Below, one piece after another: positions 26,961 to 35,367 of a stretch of 64,000 nucleotides of DNA. Below the pieces are notes generated by a model. The model was not told the DNA's origin, made no database searches, and saw only the letters and a program-made list of their open reading frames with translations. A program made the translations under genes and the position numbers. Every line of letters starts with the position of its first letter. Position 1 is the first letter of the stretch. Origin of the DNA: UBA4782 sp034429195. GTDB taxonomy: Bacteria > Chloroflexota > Anaerolineae > Anaerolineales > Anaerolineaceae. Location: the NCBI GenBank assembly GCA_034429195.1, contig DAOUGQ010000018.1:186001-250000 (forward strand), given 5' to 3'.

Positions 26961-26993
26961 ACACTATCCTTTTTTGAAAAATTGCAACATCCC

Positions 26994-27022
26994 ATTATAG
27001 TCCAGCAAGTATGATGCTGCAA
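26994..27022 (-). promoter_or_regulatory. Sigma-70-type promoter of efp
   Basis: Minus-strand TTGCAG (27017-27022), a 17-base spacer and TATAAT (26994-26999), about 35 bases upstream of the efp ATG. Confidence 0.65.
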
Positions 27023-27093
27023 GGAAAAAATACTTTTACCAACAAACAGCTTCCTTTCTATACGCTTAAAGATTATTTTTGAATAGAAATAAT

Positions 27094-27119
27094 GAACAGG
27101 CTGCATTAGCAGCCTGTTC
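27094..27119 (-). terminator. Hairpin terminator after hpf
   Basis: A perfect 11-bp stem GAACAGGCTGC / GCAGCCTGTTC with a 4-base loop lies 27 bases after the hpf stop. The following minus-strand sequence ATTATTTCTATT is a moderate T-rich tail. Confidence 0.7.
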
Positions 27120-27145
27120 GAGATGAATGACACATATTCCGTTAT

Positions 27146-27712
27146 TTAACCAATGGTAGGCTCAATCAAACCATACGTTCCGTCAAGGCGACGATAAAGG
27201 ATGTTGATCTTGTTTGTATTAGCATTATAAAAGACGAAGAAGTTTTCATGTCCTAATAATGCCATTTGTTCCAATGCTTCATGTTCATCCATGGGAACCA
27301 GGGTGAATGATTTTCGACGAACGATAACAGGTTCCTCAGTACCTTCCTCTTCACTAGCTACTGGTTGTTCAACTACCTGTGAAGCAGGGGTGCCATCGCC
27401 ACGGCCATGGGCACGTTTCCCTTTATATCTTTCAATCTGACGCTCGATTTTATCTAGCGATTCATCGACAGCTTCAAAAATATCGTCTGCTCTTTCCTCC
27501 GTTCGTAAGATGAAACCTCTACCACGAATGGTTATTTGTGCTGAATATCGATCATTCGCACTTCTGGCTGATTTCGAAAAACCTAAATCAACCCTTGTTT
27601 CATCAATGTTATTTAAGAATCTATCAAGTTTGGAGACTTTCTTATTCACATACTCATTTATTTGGTCAGTCAATTCTAGATTTCGAGTGTAAACGTCAAC
27701 TTTGAGAGTCAT
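27146..27712 (-). CDS. hpf: Long-form ribosome hibernation promoting factor
   Basis: The 188-residue protein has the two-domain layout of long HPF, which joins 70S ribosomes into inactive 100S dimers. The N-terminal RaiA-like domain shows VYTRNLELTDQINEYVNKKVSKLDR and AQITIRGRGFILRTEERADDIFEAVDESLDKIERQI. A linker rich in charged residues follows (about 98-130). The C-terminal dimerisation domain holds FFVFYNANTNKINILYRR and DGTYGLIEP. It starts one base after the comF stop on the same strand, so it may be carried on the pilus transcript in addition to any own promoter. Confidence 0.95.
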   Translation of the reverse strand: MTLKVDVYTRNLELTDQINEYVNKKVSKLDRFLNNIDETRVDLGFSKSARSANDRYSAQITIRGRGFILRTEERADDIFEAVDESLDKIERQIERYKGKRAHGRGDGTPASQVVEQPVASEEEGTEEPVIVRRKSFTLVPMDEHEALEQMALLGHENFFVFYNANTNKINILYRRLDGTYGLIEPTIG

Positions 27713-27713
27713 T

Positions 27714-28526
27714 TTAGCCTCCTAAAAAAGATGAATATTGGAGAGGAGAATCCATCTCCTCCAGAGAAAATGTATCCAAATGAATATCTTGATCAAGTAC
27801 AGCTCTCGCAAGGCAAATGGCATACACTTGCTTTGCTCCTGCTGCCAGCAGCGCTTTACTGCATGAATCCATTGTAGAACAAGTAGTGGCAATGTCATCA
27901 ACAAGAAGGATCGATTTGCCAGAAACCAATTCAGCTTTTGCCCAAAATGCGTCTTTTACATTCAATTCCCTTTGATGTGCAGTTAAGCCTACCTGAAAAG
28001 AGGTAGGCTTAATACGCGTGATTGCATCGGAAGTATATTGGACATTAATTAACCAGGAGAGAGGTTTTGCCAATAATTCTGCCTGATTGAAACCTCTGGT
28101 TTTTTGATGTTGTTTGCTCAATGGTACCGCTACCACTAAATCAGGATGCCAATCTAATCTTATTATACGACGTGCGAGCTTTTGTGCAAAAACTTCGCCT
28201 AATCCAAGATTATTTCTAAACTTTAATTGTAAAATCGCCTTTCTGAAAGATCCTGTATACGTACCTATTGCTTGTAATGCTGTGAAGGATGGAGGAGAAG
28301 ATTTGCAAGAATTACAAATATCACTGGAAACGGAAGGCTGACCACAAATTCTACAAAGCGGAGGTTGGATAATTTGAATATTTTCTTCGCAAGCAGAACA
28401 CCAGCGACTACCAAATGAGCCGCAACCTGCACAGTAAGGGGGGAACAACCAATCAACTGCCTGCCATAAGTAATGATAAACCAAGAAGGCTGGATGGATT
28501 TTTTTTCCCGCCAGCGGCATAAACAT
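27714..28526 (-). CDS. comF: ComF-family phosphoribosyltransferase-like protein
   Basis: The 270-residue protein has the ComF arrangement: an N-terminal zinc ribbon (CAGCGSFGSRWCSAC, then CRICGQP and ICNSC) and a C-terminal type I phosphoribosyltransferase domain with the PRPP loop LLVDDIATTCST. ComF is needed for DNA uptake in naturally competent bacteria, probably at the step of single strands entering the cytoplasm. It lies 13 bases after tadC and one base before hpf. Being attached to a Flp/Tad pilus operon may link the pilus to transformation, but this is inference since comEA and comEC are not seen here. Confidence 0.9.
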   Translation of the reverse strand: MFMPLAGKKIHPAFLVYHYLWQAVDWLFPPYCAGCGSFGSRWCSACEENIQIIQPPLCRICGQPSVSSDICNSCKSSPPSFTALQAIGTYTGSFRKAILQLKFRNNLGLGEVFAQKLARRIIRLDWHPDLVVAVPLSKQHQKTRGFNQAELLAKPLSWLINVQYTSDAITRIKPTSFQVGLTAHQRELNVKDAFWAKAELVSGKSILLVDDIATTCSTMDSCSKALLAAGAKQVYAICLARAVLDQDIHLDTFSLEEMDSPLQYSSFLGG

Positions 28527-28539
28527 ATTTTGGCTCTCT

Positions 28540-29490
28540 TTATTTAAACATACTTGCTAAAGACGAATTCATCAGCCTAAGAGCAGCAGGTGTCAACAAT
28601 ACTATTATTAATGAAGGAAATATCAATAGTACCATTGGGATTAGCATTTTGACAGGAGCTTTATGCGCTTCCTCTTCTGCATGTTGACGTCGTTTGATGC
28701 GCATCTGATCCGATTGAATGCGAAGGACTTTTGCCAAGCTGACACCCAATTGCTCGCTCTGGATAACTGCAGCAACAAAGCTGGTTAATTCGGGAATACC
28801 AATTTTGTCAGACATATCACGAAGGGCATCCCTTCTTAGCTTTCCAAGCTGTACTTCTTTGATCACTCTAGCAAAAGCGAGTGATAATTCCGTCTCCCAT
28901 TTATCGCTTACTTTCTGCATTGCTGCATCAAAACCTAAGCCAGCCTCGACGCAAATTGTTAAAAGATCCAATGCATCTGGAAGTGCCCTTCGAATGGATT
29001 TTTGGCGGCGAGTAATCTTACTGGTCAACCATAACCGAGGGAAGAAGAAACCGAGTGCACCAAAAAGAAGGCTGAAAAGTAAAACTCTCCCGAATGGCAT
29101 TTTTGTCTGCCCAACAGAAAATACCAACAAAATGACTCCACCAAAAAAAATGAGGGCGATGAATTGAAGTGCCAGGAATAAAGTGGGATCCAAACGACCT
29201 GGGTTACCTGCTCTTTCCAATTGAGTGCCGATGGTATTTAATGCATTTTGGGGTGTGAATTTTGCTGCTGCCTGACCAAGTTTTCTCGCGATTGGATAGA
29301 GTACCCGTTCTGTAAAAGGACGGGACATTTCTAGTTTTTCAAGGTCTACTTGTTCGCCTTTTTGAAGAAACTCTTCTAGACGCTCTTGTATTAGATTTTC
29401 TTCGCTATTCTGAGGGGCACGGATTCCAATATATACTAATGCGCCACCACCAATAAGGATAATGAGAAGAATGACAATTACACCAATCAT
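28540..29490 (-). CDS. tadC: Tad pilus inner-membrane platform protein TadC
   Basis: A 316-residue type II secretion F-domain protein. The N terminus (MIGVIVILLIILIGG) is one transmembrane helix, a second hydrophobic pair lies around residues 110-160, and the T2SSF domain follows with RALPDALDLLTICVEAGLGFDAAM and the C-terminal membrane helix LLIFPSLIIVLLTPAAL. ATG 29490 is chosen since GGAGGCTCGT precedes it. The longer frame would use TTG at 29520. With TadB it forms the platform for Flp pilin assembly. Confidence 0.92.
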   Translation of the reverse strand: MIGVIVILLIILIGGGALVYIGIRAPQNSEENLIQERLEEFLQKGEQVDLEKLEMSRPFTERVLYPIARKLGQAAAKFTPQNALNTIGTQLERAGNPGRLDPTLFLALQFIALIFFGGVILLVFSVGQTKMPFGRVLLFSLLFGALGFFFPRLWLTSKITRRQKSIRRALPDALDLLTICVEAGLGFDAAMQKVSDKWETELSLAFARVIKEVQLGKLRRDALRDMSDKIGIPELTSFVAAVIQSEQLGVSLAKVLRIQSDQMRIKRRQHAEEEAHKAPVKMLIPMVLLIFPSLIIVLLTPAALRLMNSSLASMFK

Positions 29491-29509
29491 ACGAGCCTCC
29501 GAGGGGGAG

Positions 29510-30478
29510 TTAAACCTCAATATCAGCCAATTTATTCATTGCCAGGTAACCGAAAACAATGAGAATTGCAGCAAGGCCTAAAGCAATGTAGCCACAGATT
29601 CCACTGCCTTTTGCAAAAAACTCCATTAAATAGGGCCGGTTAACTAAATATAGGATCGCCATGACTATTAATGGCAAGAATGAAAGGAATCTTCCCGAAT
29701 ACATCACCTGGGTAGTTAAAACTCGAATTTCTCCTTTGATACGAACCCTCTCGCGAATGGTGTAAGAAATTGTGTCGAGAATTTCTGCAAGATTACCACC
29801 TACTTCGCGCTGAACATTTATTGCAGTAATGACCAGGTCAAGGTCATCACTGGGAATGCGGCGCAGTAAATTATCTAATGCTACCTCCATCGAAATTCCT
29901 AATTGCATTTCCTGAACCACCCGTCGAAATTCGTCGCAAATTGGGCTTGGCAATTCACGGCTTACGGATTCCATTGCTTGCATGGTGGAGTACCCTGCAC
30001 GTAAACCGTTTACCATTAAGTTAAGCATATCGCCAAGTTGATCATTGAAATGAACCAATCGCTTTTTTTGTTGACTACGCACATACATTCCGGGTAAGAA
30101 AGCCCCAATAACTCCACCAATAAGCAAGACGAGGATGGATTTTCCACCAATGAAATAACCTAGAAATGCCATCAGGACTACACAAATGACTATGAGTGCA
30201 ATGTACTCACCCGTTTTCATTTTTAGGTCAGCGCGAGCGAGGTTCTTTCTGATTTTATCCCCAGTGGTCGAACCTTCAACTCTGCGATCAATCCATTCGG
30301 TTACTACAGAAGTAGTTTGTTTTTTATCGGGAACTACCTGTGTTTTTTCTACATATTTTCCCAGGCGTTCATCTACCAGTGATTTGTCGCGTTTTACTGA
30401 TACAGCGATACCTACAATCAGTAAGATTATTGCTAAACCACCACCGATGATTAAAATGAGAATGGGGTTGAGGTTCAT
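29510..30478 (-). CDS. tadB: Tad pilus inner-membrane platform protein TadB
   Basis: The 322-residue protein has an N-terminal membrane helix (LILIIGGGLAIILLIVGIAV), a central pair of helices near residues 95-130, the T2SSF domain with FNDQLGDMLNLMVNGLRAGYSTMQAMESV and EVGGNLAEILDTISYTIRERVRIKGEI, and C-terminal membrane helices. This is the TadB pattern. The gene lies 14 bases after tadA and 19 before tadC. Confidence 0.92.
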   Translation of the reverse strand: MNLNPILILIIGGGLAIILLIVGIAVSVKRDKSLVDERLGKYVEKTQVVPDKKQTTSVVTEWIDRRVEGSTTGDKIRKNLARADLKMKTGEYIALIVICVVLMAFLGYFIGGKSILVLLIGGVIGAFLPGMYVRSQQKKRLVHFNDQLGDMLNLMVNGLRAGYSTMQAMESVSRELPSPICDEFRRVVQEMQLGISMEVALDNLLRRIPSDDLDLVITAINVQREVGGNLAEILDTISYTIRERVRIKGEIRVLTTQVMYSGRFLSFLPLIVMAILYLVNRPYLMEFFAKGSGICGYIALGLAAILIVFGYLAMNKLADIEV

Positions 30479-30492
30479 TTATTCCCTCTATC

Positions 30493-31908
30493 TTATCTTC
30501 TTACACCTATTCCAAAAATGCTGGGTGGGAGCGAGATACCCGAAGCTTCGATTTTTTCCATAAACTTAGGCCGCAATCCAGTAGCGCGCAATCTTCCTAG
30601 AATGCGTCCATTATCAAGTCCAGTTTGTTCAAATACAAAGAGATCGGTCATCGTGATGATGTCACCTTCCATGCCTACGACTTCAGATACAGTCGCTATT
30701 TTCCTTGTACCATCTCTCAACCGTTCCTGGTGAACGATCAGGTCAATTGCTGATGCCACCTGTTCACGGATCGCTCGTACGGGCAGATCCATGCCTGCCA
30801 TCAATGTCATAGTCTCAAGACGAGCAAGTGTATCGCGGGGACCATTAGAGTGGAGTGTGGTCATGGATCCATCGTGGCCTGTATTCATTGCTTGAAGCAT
30901 ATCAATGGCAGCCTCATCACGAATTTCACCAACGATGATCCGATCGGGGCGCATACGCAAGGCATTTACAACAAGTTGACGAATGGTTATTTCGCCTTTA
31001 TTTTCAATATTTGGTGGACGCGATTCAAGTGTCACTACATGTTCCTGACGGAGCTGTAATTCTGCTGCGTTTTCTATGGTTACAATACGCTCATCTGCAG
31101 GAATAAAGCTGGAAAGGATATTGAGTAAGGTTGTCTTTCCTGATCCAGTACCACCGGAGATAACAATATTCAAACGGGAATGAACGCATGCTTTAAGAAA
31201 TTCAATCACTTCAGGTGTAGCTGTGCCAAATTCAATAAGTTGATCAACAGTAATAGGATCTCTAGCAAATTTACGAATGGTAATAACTGGACCTACCAGT
31301 GAGATGGGAGGTATAATGACGTTGACACGAGAGCCATCAGGTAAGCGAGCATCTACGTAAGGGCTGGATTCGTCAACACGACGACCGAGAGGTGCGACAA
31401 TCCGGTCGATAATCCGCATTACGTGAGCATTTGATTCGAAGCTTAATGGAACACGATAGATTTTTCCTTTTCGTTCAATATAGATATTTTTTGCGCCATT
31501 TACCATGACTTCTGTGATGGAGTCATCCTCCAGTAAAGGTTGAATTGGACCAAAACCTAGAATTTCTGCAGAAATTTGCTCGAAAAGTCTGGCTCTTTCA
31601 GGACGGGTGAGGATGATGTTTTCTTCGTTAAGAATGGTTTCAAAGAGCTCTTGGATTGTGGTACGTACTTCTGCAGTTTTGGTTACATCCATGCTTGGAT
31701 CTAAGCCAGCAAGCAATTTATTCTGTACACGAGTCTTAAGATCCTGGTATGTGTCTTGCCCGATGTTAGAAGTTGGCGCTGTTATGCGCCGCGCCTGTAA
31801 TGTTGGTTGTTGTGGCTGGTGGGGAGTTTGAGGCGGAGTTGCTGGTGCAGGTGTTGTCGAATTGACTGGCCTACTTTCCCCGTTCTGAATTCTTTTTAAA
31901 ATAGACAT
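30493..31908 (-). CDS. tadA: Tad pilus assembly ATPase TadA (CpaF)
   Basis: The 471-residue secretion ATPase powers Flp pilus assembly. Typical blocks are GFGPIQPLLEDDSITEVMVNG, RLPDGSRVNVIIPP, Walker A ISGGTGSGKTTLLN, the Asp box IVTIENAAELQL and the His box MNTGHDGSMTTLHSNGP. The first 70 residues are Pro/Gln-rich and probably disordered. A single ATPase serves extension, and possibly retraction, in Tad systems. It follows tadZ by 25 bases. Confidence 0.96.
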   Translation of the reverse strand: MSILKRIQNGESRPVNSTTPAPATPPQTPHQPQQPTLQARRITAPTSNIGQDTYQDLKTRVQNKLLAGLDPSMDVTKTAEVRTTIQELFETILNEENIILTRPERARLFEQISAEILGFGPIQPLLEDDSITEVMVNGAKNIYIERKGKIYRVPLSFESNAHVMRIIDRIVAPLGRRVDESSPYVDARLPDGSRVNVIIPPISLVGPVITIRKFARDPITVDQLIEFGTATPEVIEFLKACVHSRLNIVISGGTGSGKTTLLNILSSFIPADERIVTIENAAELQLRQEHVVTLESRPPNIENKGEITIRQLVVNALRMRPDRIIVGEIRDEAAIDMLQAMNTGHDGSMTTLHSNGPRDTLARLETMTLMAGMDLPVRAIREQVASAIDLIVHQERLRDGTRKIATVSEVVGMEGDIITMTDLFVFEQTGLDNGRILGRLRATGLRPKFMEKIEASGISLPPSIFGIGVRR

Positions 31909-31933
31909 TGATTACTACTCCCAAAATGGCAGA

Positions 31934-33145
31934 TTAGAATGTTCCTTCTAGCGATTCGAGCTTCTGTGTGACCATTTCTGCCAGTGAAATCATACTTTTA
32001 CTGAAAGGATGAGCTTTATTTTCAAGAAAAAGAGGTACTCCACGATTGATCGAATTGCTAATAAACCGATCATCCAATGGAATGGAAAGAACAACCTCTT
32101 GCTTTAAGTTTGTTGTAATTCGTTCGGGAAGAATGGCTACTCTACGATCAAATTTGTTGAGAATAAAGAGAATCCTTTTTCGCGAGATTCCCAGAGCATC
32201 TGCAAGCAGTAGAAAAGAACTAGCGTTTTTAATTGCAGGAATATCTTGAGTGGTTACCAGAATGATGATATCTGCGATGTCCAAAACAGTTTGTACTGCA
32301 TCACATAGATAAGGTGTGGTATCAACAACTATATAGTTATATAAATTACGCATGTAATTTAATAACTGACCAAATGGTTCACCTTCCACTTTTTCAGCCA
32401 ATTCTGGTCGGGGTGGTGCTGCAAGAACATATAATCCGGTTTTTTCTTGTTTTACTACTACTTCTTGAACCAATTCTGGATCCAATTCATCTGCATGCAC
32501 TGTCAAATCAAGCACTGAATTCTTAATTTGCTCATTGATAAAAATCGGGATATCTCCATATTGCATGCTGCTATCAACTAGCACAATTTTATTTGCGTTT
32601 GTATCCAATGCCAAAGCAAGATTGGTAGCGATTGAAGTGCATCCTGTTCCACCCTTAGGACTATAAATAGCTATGATCTTCCCATTGAGTGCACCACCAA
32701 GCCCTGTAATGCCAGGTGTGGCGGCAAGTTGAATGCTTTGATTATATTTCGCAAACTCATCTTTTGCTGTTTCACCAGCCCGATGTACCGCAATGGTAAG
32801 CTCGTCAATGGTTGGAGGTTTTGTGAGAAAATCTCGTGCTCCTACCACCATAGCACGACGCATATATTGCATGTCATTTTGAACAGATAGAATAATTACC
32901 TGGCAATATGGTACTTTTTTGCGGATGCCTTCGGTTGCCTGGATACCATCCATATCTGGCATATTGATATCCATGACAACTACTTCTGGTTTTAATTTTG
33001 CTGCCAGCTCAATGGCTTCTCTTCCACCACGTGCTTCGCCGACAACTTCAATATTGACATCAAATTGAAGAAGTCTCTTTAGATTTTCTCTTGTTTCATT
33101 AATGTCATCGACCAGAAGAGTTCTAATTTTTTCCTGAGATGGCAT
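31934..33145 (-). CDS. tadZ: TadZ/CpaE-like ATPase with an N-terminal response-regulator receiver domain
   Basis: The 403-residue protein has a receiver domain (about residues 7-125; LLVDDINETRENL, VVMDINMPDMDGI with the phospho-acceptor Asp, and a Lys in FLTKPP) followed by a MinD-like ATPase (about 150-400) with the deviant Walker A IYSPKGGTGCTS. TadZ proteins place the pilus machine at a cell pole. The intact receiver Asp means it may be phosphorylated, unlike many CpaE proteins where the receiver is degenerate. No histidine kinase is adjacent. ATG 33145 with TTTGGAG upstream is preferred to TTG 33157. Confidence 0.9.
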   Translation of the reverse strand: MPSQEKIRTLLVDDINETRENLKRLLQFDVNIEVVGEARGGREAIELAAKLKPEVVVMDINMPDMDGIQATEGIRKKVPYCQVIILSVQNDMQYMRRAMVVGARDFLTKPPTIDELTIAVHRAGETAKDEFAKYNQSIQLAATPGITGLGGALNGKIIAIYSPKGGTGCTSIATNLALALDTNANKIVLVDSSMQYGDIPIFINEQIKNSVLDLTVHADELDPELVQEVVVKQEKTGLYVLAAPPRPELAEKVEGEPFGQLLNYMRNLYNYIVVDTTPYLCDAVQTVLDIADIIILVTTQDIPAIKNASSFLLLADALGISRKRILFILNKFDRRVAILPERITTNLKQEVVLSIPLDDRFISNSINRGVPLFLENKAHPFSKSMISLAEMVTQKLESLEGTF

Positions 33146-33193
33146 ACTACACTCCAAAGATTAAGATAGCTCTATGAAATAGTTTGCTATCTG

Positions 33194-34282
33194 TTATTGA
33201 CCATTCTCAAGGGATGGGTAAATCATCTGATCAACCCTGGGCTGCATTCCGTATGGCAGTTTTACTGGATATGGGATGCCATATTGTTCCATCAGGAATT
33301 GCAATGTGACGGCTTCGGTAGCGACTTGTTGGTCATCTCCTGCGCCGCGTAAGGCAAGATTTAGCTGTGCGCCGGATAGCATTAAGTAATTCAGCGTGAC
33401 TGCGTCTTGAGGAGTCACAATTAAAGTAATGATATCAGGATTCCCTGTACCGGTTGTAGTTGTTTGTTCTTCCCCTTCTGCAGATGGGGTGGGTGTTGGA
33501 GCAGATCCAGCAACCAGTTCGCCCTCTGGGAAGTTTCCAACCCACAATACAGTAACATCTTGGATCAAAGTCTGGCTGATCAGACGTGAACGTTGCGCTT
33601 CAGATGGAGTGACATATAAAGCCTGGTTCAATGTCATGTCAATGATAGTCCTGCCTGCAACACCTGTACCATCTCCACTTTGAATTGTGGCAGTACCAGT
33701 TATTCCTTCACCCAAAGGTGTGCCTGGTAATAGAATGACCCCGGTGGTGTTTGGAAGAATTGTTTGATAATCTGCATCCAGATCAACAAGCAATAACGAG
33801 CCAATAATATTTACATGGTCACCAGCTTGAAGGGCATAAGCAACGGAAGTCAACCGGCTGATTGGTATGGATACTGCTACCATACCTCTAGGGATTAAGT
33901 AAGACGCATAGGAGCCCGTAGGTGCATCAGTAATCAGGCCAGGTGTAAGGGGTGTTCCTTGAGCAAGGTCAAATTTCACACGTTTATCTAAAAGATTTAC
34001 CACCTGGTCTTCTGTATAGAATAATCCTTCTGTTAAACTTTGCCGTGGATATTCTACAAAGAGCAATAAATCTTCGGTGATTTGAGTCCCATGAACTGCT
34101 GGTTGAGCCAAGACTGCTATCTTTACAAGATCGGATGAGGCTATGGGAGTTGCTTCTGAAGTAACAGTCGGTGATGGAAACAGTTGTTTTCGGAGCAGTA
34201 AGACTGCTGCAACAACTATTAAGATCAAGATCAAGGCTACCAGAATAAAAAGACGACCTGTTTTCTTTCCACCTGTTGCCAT
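33194..34282 (-). CDS. cpaB: Flp pilus assembly protein CpaB/RcpC (SAF domain)
   Basis: The 362-residue protein has a short cytoplasmic start, one transmembrane helix (LFILVALILILIVVAAVLLL, about residues 10-30) and an external SAF/CpaB region with VKIAVLAQPAVHGTQITEDLL and GMVAVSIPISRLTSVAYALQAGDHVNIIGSL-type blocks. A Thr/Gly-rich linker (about 265-280) divides it. In diderms RcpC stabilises the secretin, but no secretin gene is present, so here it probably works at the wall. ATG 34282 follows an AGGAGG site. The longer frame to 34342 lacks one. Confidence 0.88.
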   Translation of the reverse strand: MATGGKKTGRLFILVALILILIVVAAVLLLRKQLFPSPTVTSEATPIASSDLVKIAVLAQPAVHGTQITEDLLLFVEYPRQSLTEGLFYTEDQVVNLLDKRVKFDLAQGTPLTPGLITDAPTGSYASYLIPRGMVAVSIPISRLTSVAYALQAGDHVNIIGSLLLVDLDADYQTILPNTTGVILLPGTPLGEGITGTATIQSGDGTGVAGRTIIDMTLNQALYVTPSEAQRSRLISQTLIQDVTVLWVGNFPEGELVAGSAPTPTPSAEGEEQTTTTGTGNPDIITLIVTPQDAVTLNYLMLSGAQLNLALRGAGDDQQVATEAVTLQFLMEQYGIPYPVKLPYGMQPRVDQMIYPSLENGQ

Positions 34283-34398
34283 AAAGTCCTCCTCAGTTAT
34301 GGGCATGGAATATACAAAATCATTATATATCAAAACAGACAAGATGCATGCTTTATGCCACTTAATAAAACTGTAGGGTTAAAAAGCTTTACGAAAAC

Positions 34399-34425
34399 GA
34401 AAAAGCTCTGTTTTCACAGAGCTCT
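34399..34425 (-). terminator. Terminator or attenuator between flp and cpaB
   Basis: Minus-strand stem AGCTCTG / CAGAGCT (34404-34410 with 34416-34422) followed by TTTTCGTTTT. It sits right after the pilin gene, where partial termination would give more pilin message than assembly-gene message. Confidence 0.7.
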
Positions 34426-34456
34426 CTCGTAGCAATGAAAATATAATTGATGAAAT

Positions 34457-34603
34457 TTAGATAGCGCCTACGATATTGCTGAATACATTACCAATGGTTG
34501 GGCTAAGCAAAGCAAGAATTACAATAACGACTACTGCGACTAAAACAAGAATTAAGGCATATTCAACAAGGCCCTGTCCTTTTTCCTTCGGTGCGAATAA
34601 CAT
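34457..34603 (-). CDS. flp: Flp-type pilin subunit
   Basis: A 48-residue pilin. The short leader MLFAPKEKGQG ends with the Gly-Gln/Gly cut site, and the mature part starts near G-LVEYALI with the Glu at position 5 that all type IV-like pilins use, then a 20-residue hydrophobic helix (LVLVAVVVIVILALL). Length is typical of Flp pilins. ATG 34603 is certain because a perfect GAAAGGAGGTG lies eight bases upstream. The frame to 34651 is an artefact. The prepilin peptidase (TadV) and the pseudopilins TadE/TadF are not in the window. Confidence 0.95.
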   Translation of the reverse strand: MLFAPKEKGQGLVEYALILVLVAVVVIVILALLSPTIGNVFSNIVGAI

Positions 34604-34640
34604 GTTTTTCACCTCCTTTCGCGCTTGAATATCAAAGCTT

Positions 34641-34669
34641 ATTATAGACAAAACTCATATTCAATGCAA
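34641..34669 (-). promoter_or_regulatory. Promoter of the flp-tad operon
   Basis: Minus-strand TTGCAT (34664-34669), 17-base spacer, TATAAT (34641-34646), ending about 37 bases upstream of the flp ATG. Confidence 0.65.
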
Positions 34670-34806
34670 GTAGTAAACCTTGCAAATACCTTACAAGGAA
34701 TTGTGCTACATCAGTGCATGTACAGATTTTCTGGATATTGGAAGAATGAAAATTGCTATAATAATAATGTTCAGAAAATTAGATTCTTGAAAATTGAGGA
34801 GGACTA

Positions 34807-35337
34807 ATGAGCGATTTATTTGAACAGGTTACTGGATACCAGGATATATTTAAGAAATTATTGAGCAAAATACCTGGTTTCAAAGGATACGTTGAAAGAA
34901 CCAATAGACGTATGGCTGATAAAATGCTCCGTTCGGAGGTCGCTGAACGATATGAAGAACAATGGCAGCGCATCTCCTCTTTGCAACGGGATTTGATTGC
35001 CCAAGGTGAGATTGGTTTGATCGATGATATGGAAGCTGCGTCTGTAAAGTTCCGTCAATTCATTGATAGAGTTCGAACTGCTACCTACGGATATTCCAGC
35101 TTTTTTGAAGCTGCAAAAGTCAATGAGGAAGAACTTGCCAGGATGTATCAATATGATCTGACATTGCTTGAGTTGGTTGAAGAAGTAAAACATAGTATTG
35201 ACAATGTAGAAACATCCATAGGTTCTGATGGATTACCAGCGTCTATTCGTTCTTTGATCAACCTTGCTCAACGATGTGTGGATGCGTTCAACCGCCGTGG
35301 TGAAGTTATGCGCGGTGGTACTGAGGGTGAGCATTAA
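34807..35337 (+). CDS. Conserved helical protein paired with an SPFH gene, function unknown
   Basis: The 176-residue protein is almost all predicted helix, highly charged, with no membrane segment and no signal peptide. It shows repeated heptad-like stretches (AERYEEQWQRISSLQRDLIAQ; LLELVEEVKHSIDNVETSI) that suggest a coiled-coil bundle. No known motif was recognised. The gene has a good GAGGAGG site and is followed after 30 bases by the SPFH gene on the same strand, so it is likely a partner of that protein, perhaps an adaptor on the SPFH ring. A TATAAT lies at 34757-34762, about 45 bases upstream of the start. Confidence 0.7.
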   Translation: MSDLFEQVTGYQDIFKKLLSKIPGFKGYVERTNRRMADKMLRSEVAERYEEQWQRISSLQRDLIAQGEIGLIDDMEAASVKFRQFIDRVRTATYGYSSFFEAAKVNEEELARMYQYDLTLLELVEEVKHSIDNVETSIGSDGLPASIRSLINLAQRCVDAFNRRGEVMRGGTEGEH

Positions 35338-35367
35338 GTTCATCCATAAAAATAATGGAGAGAAATT

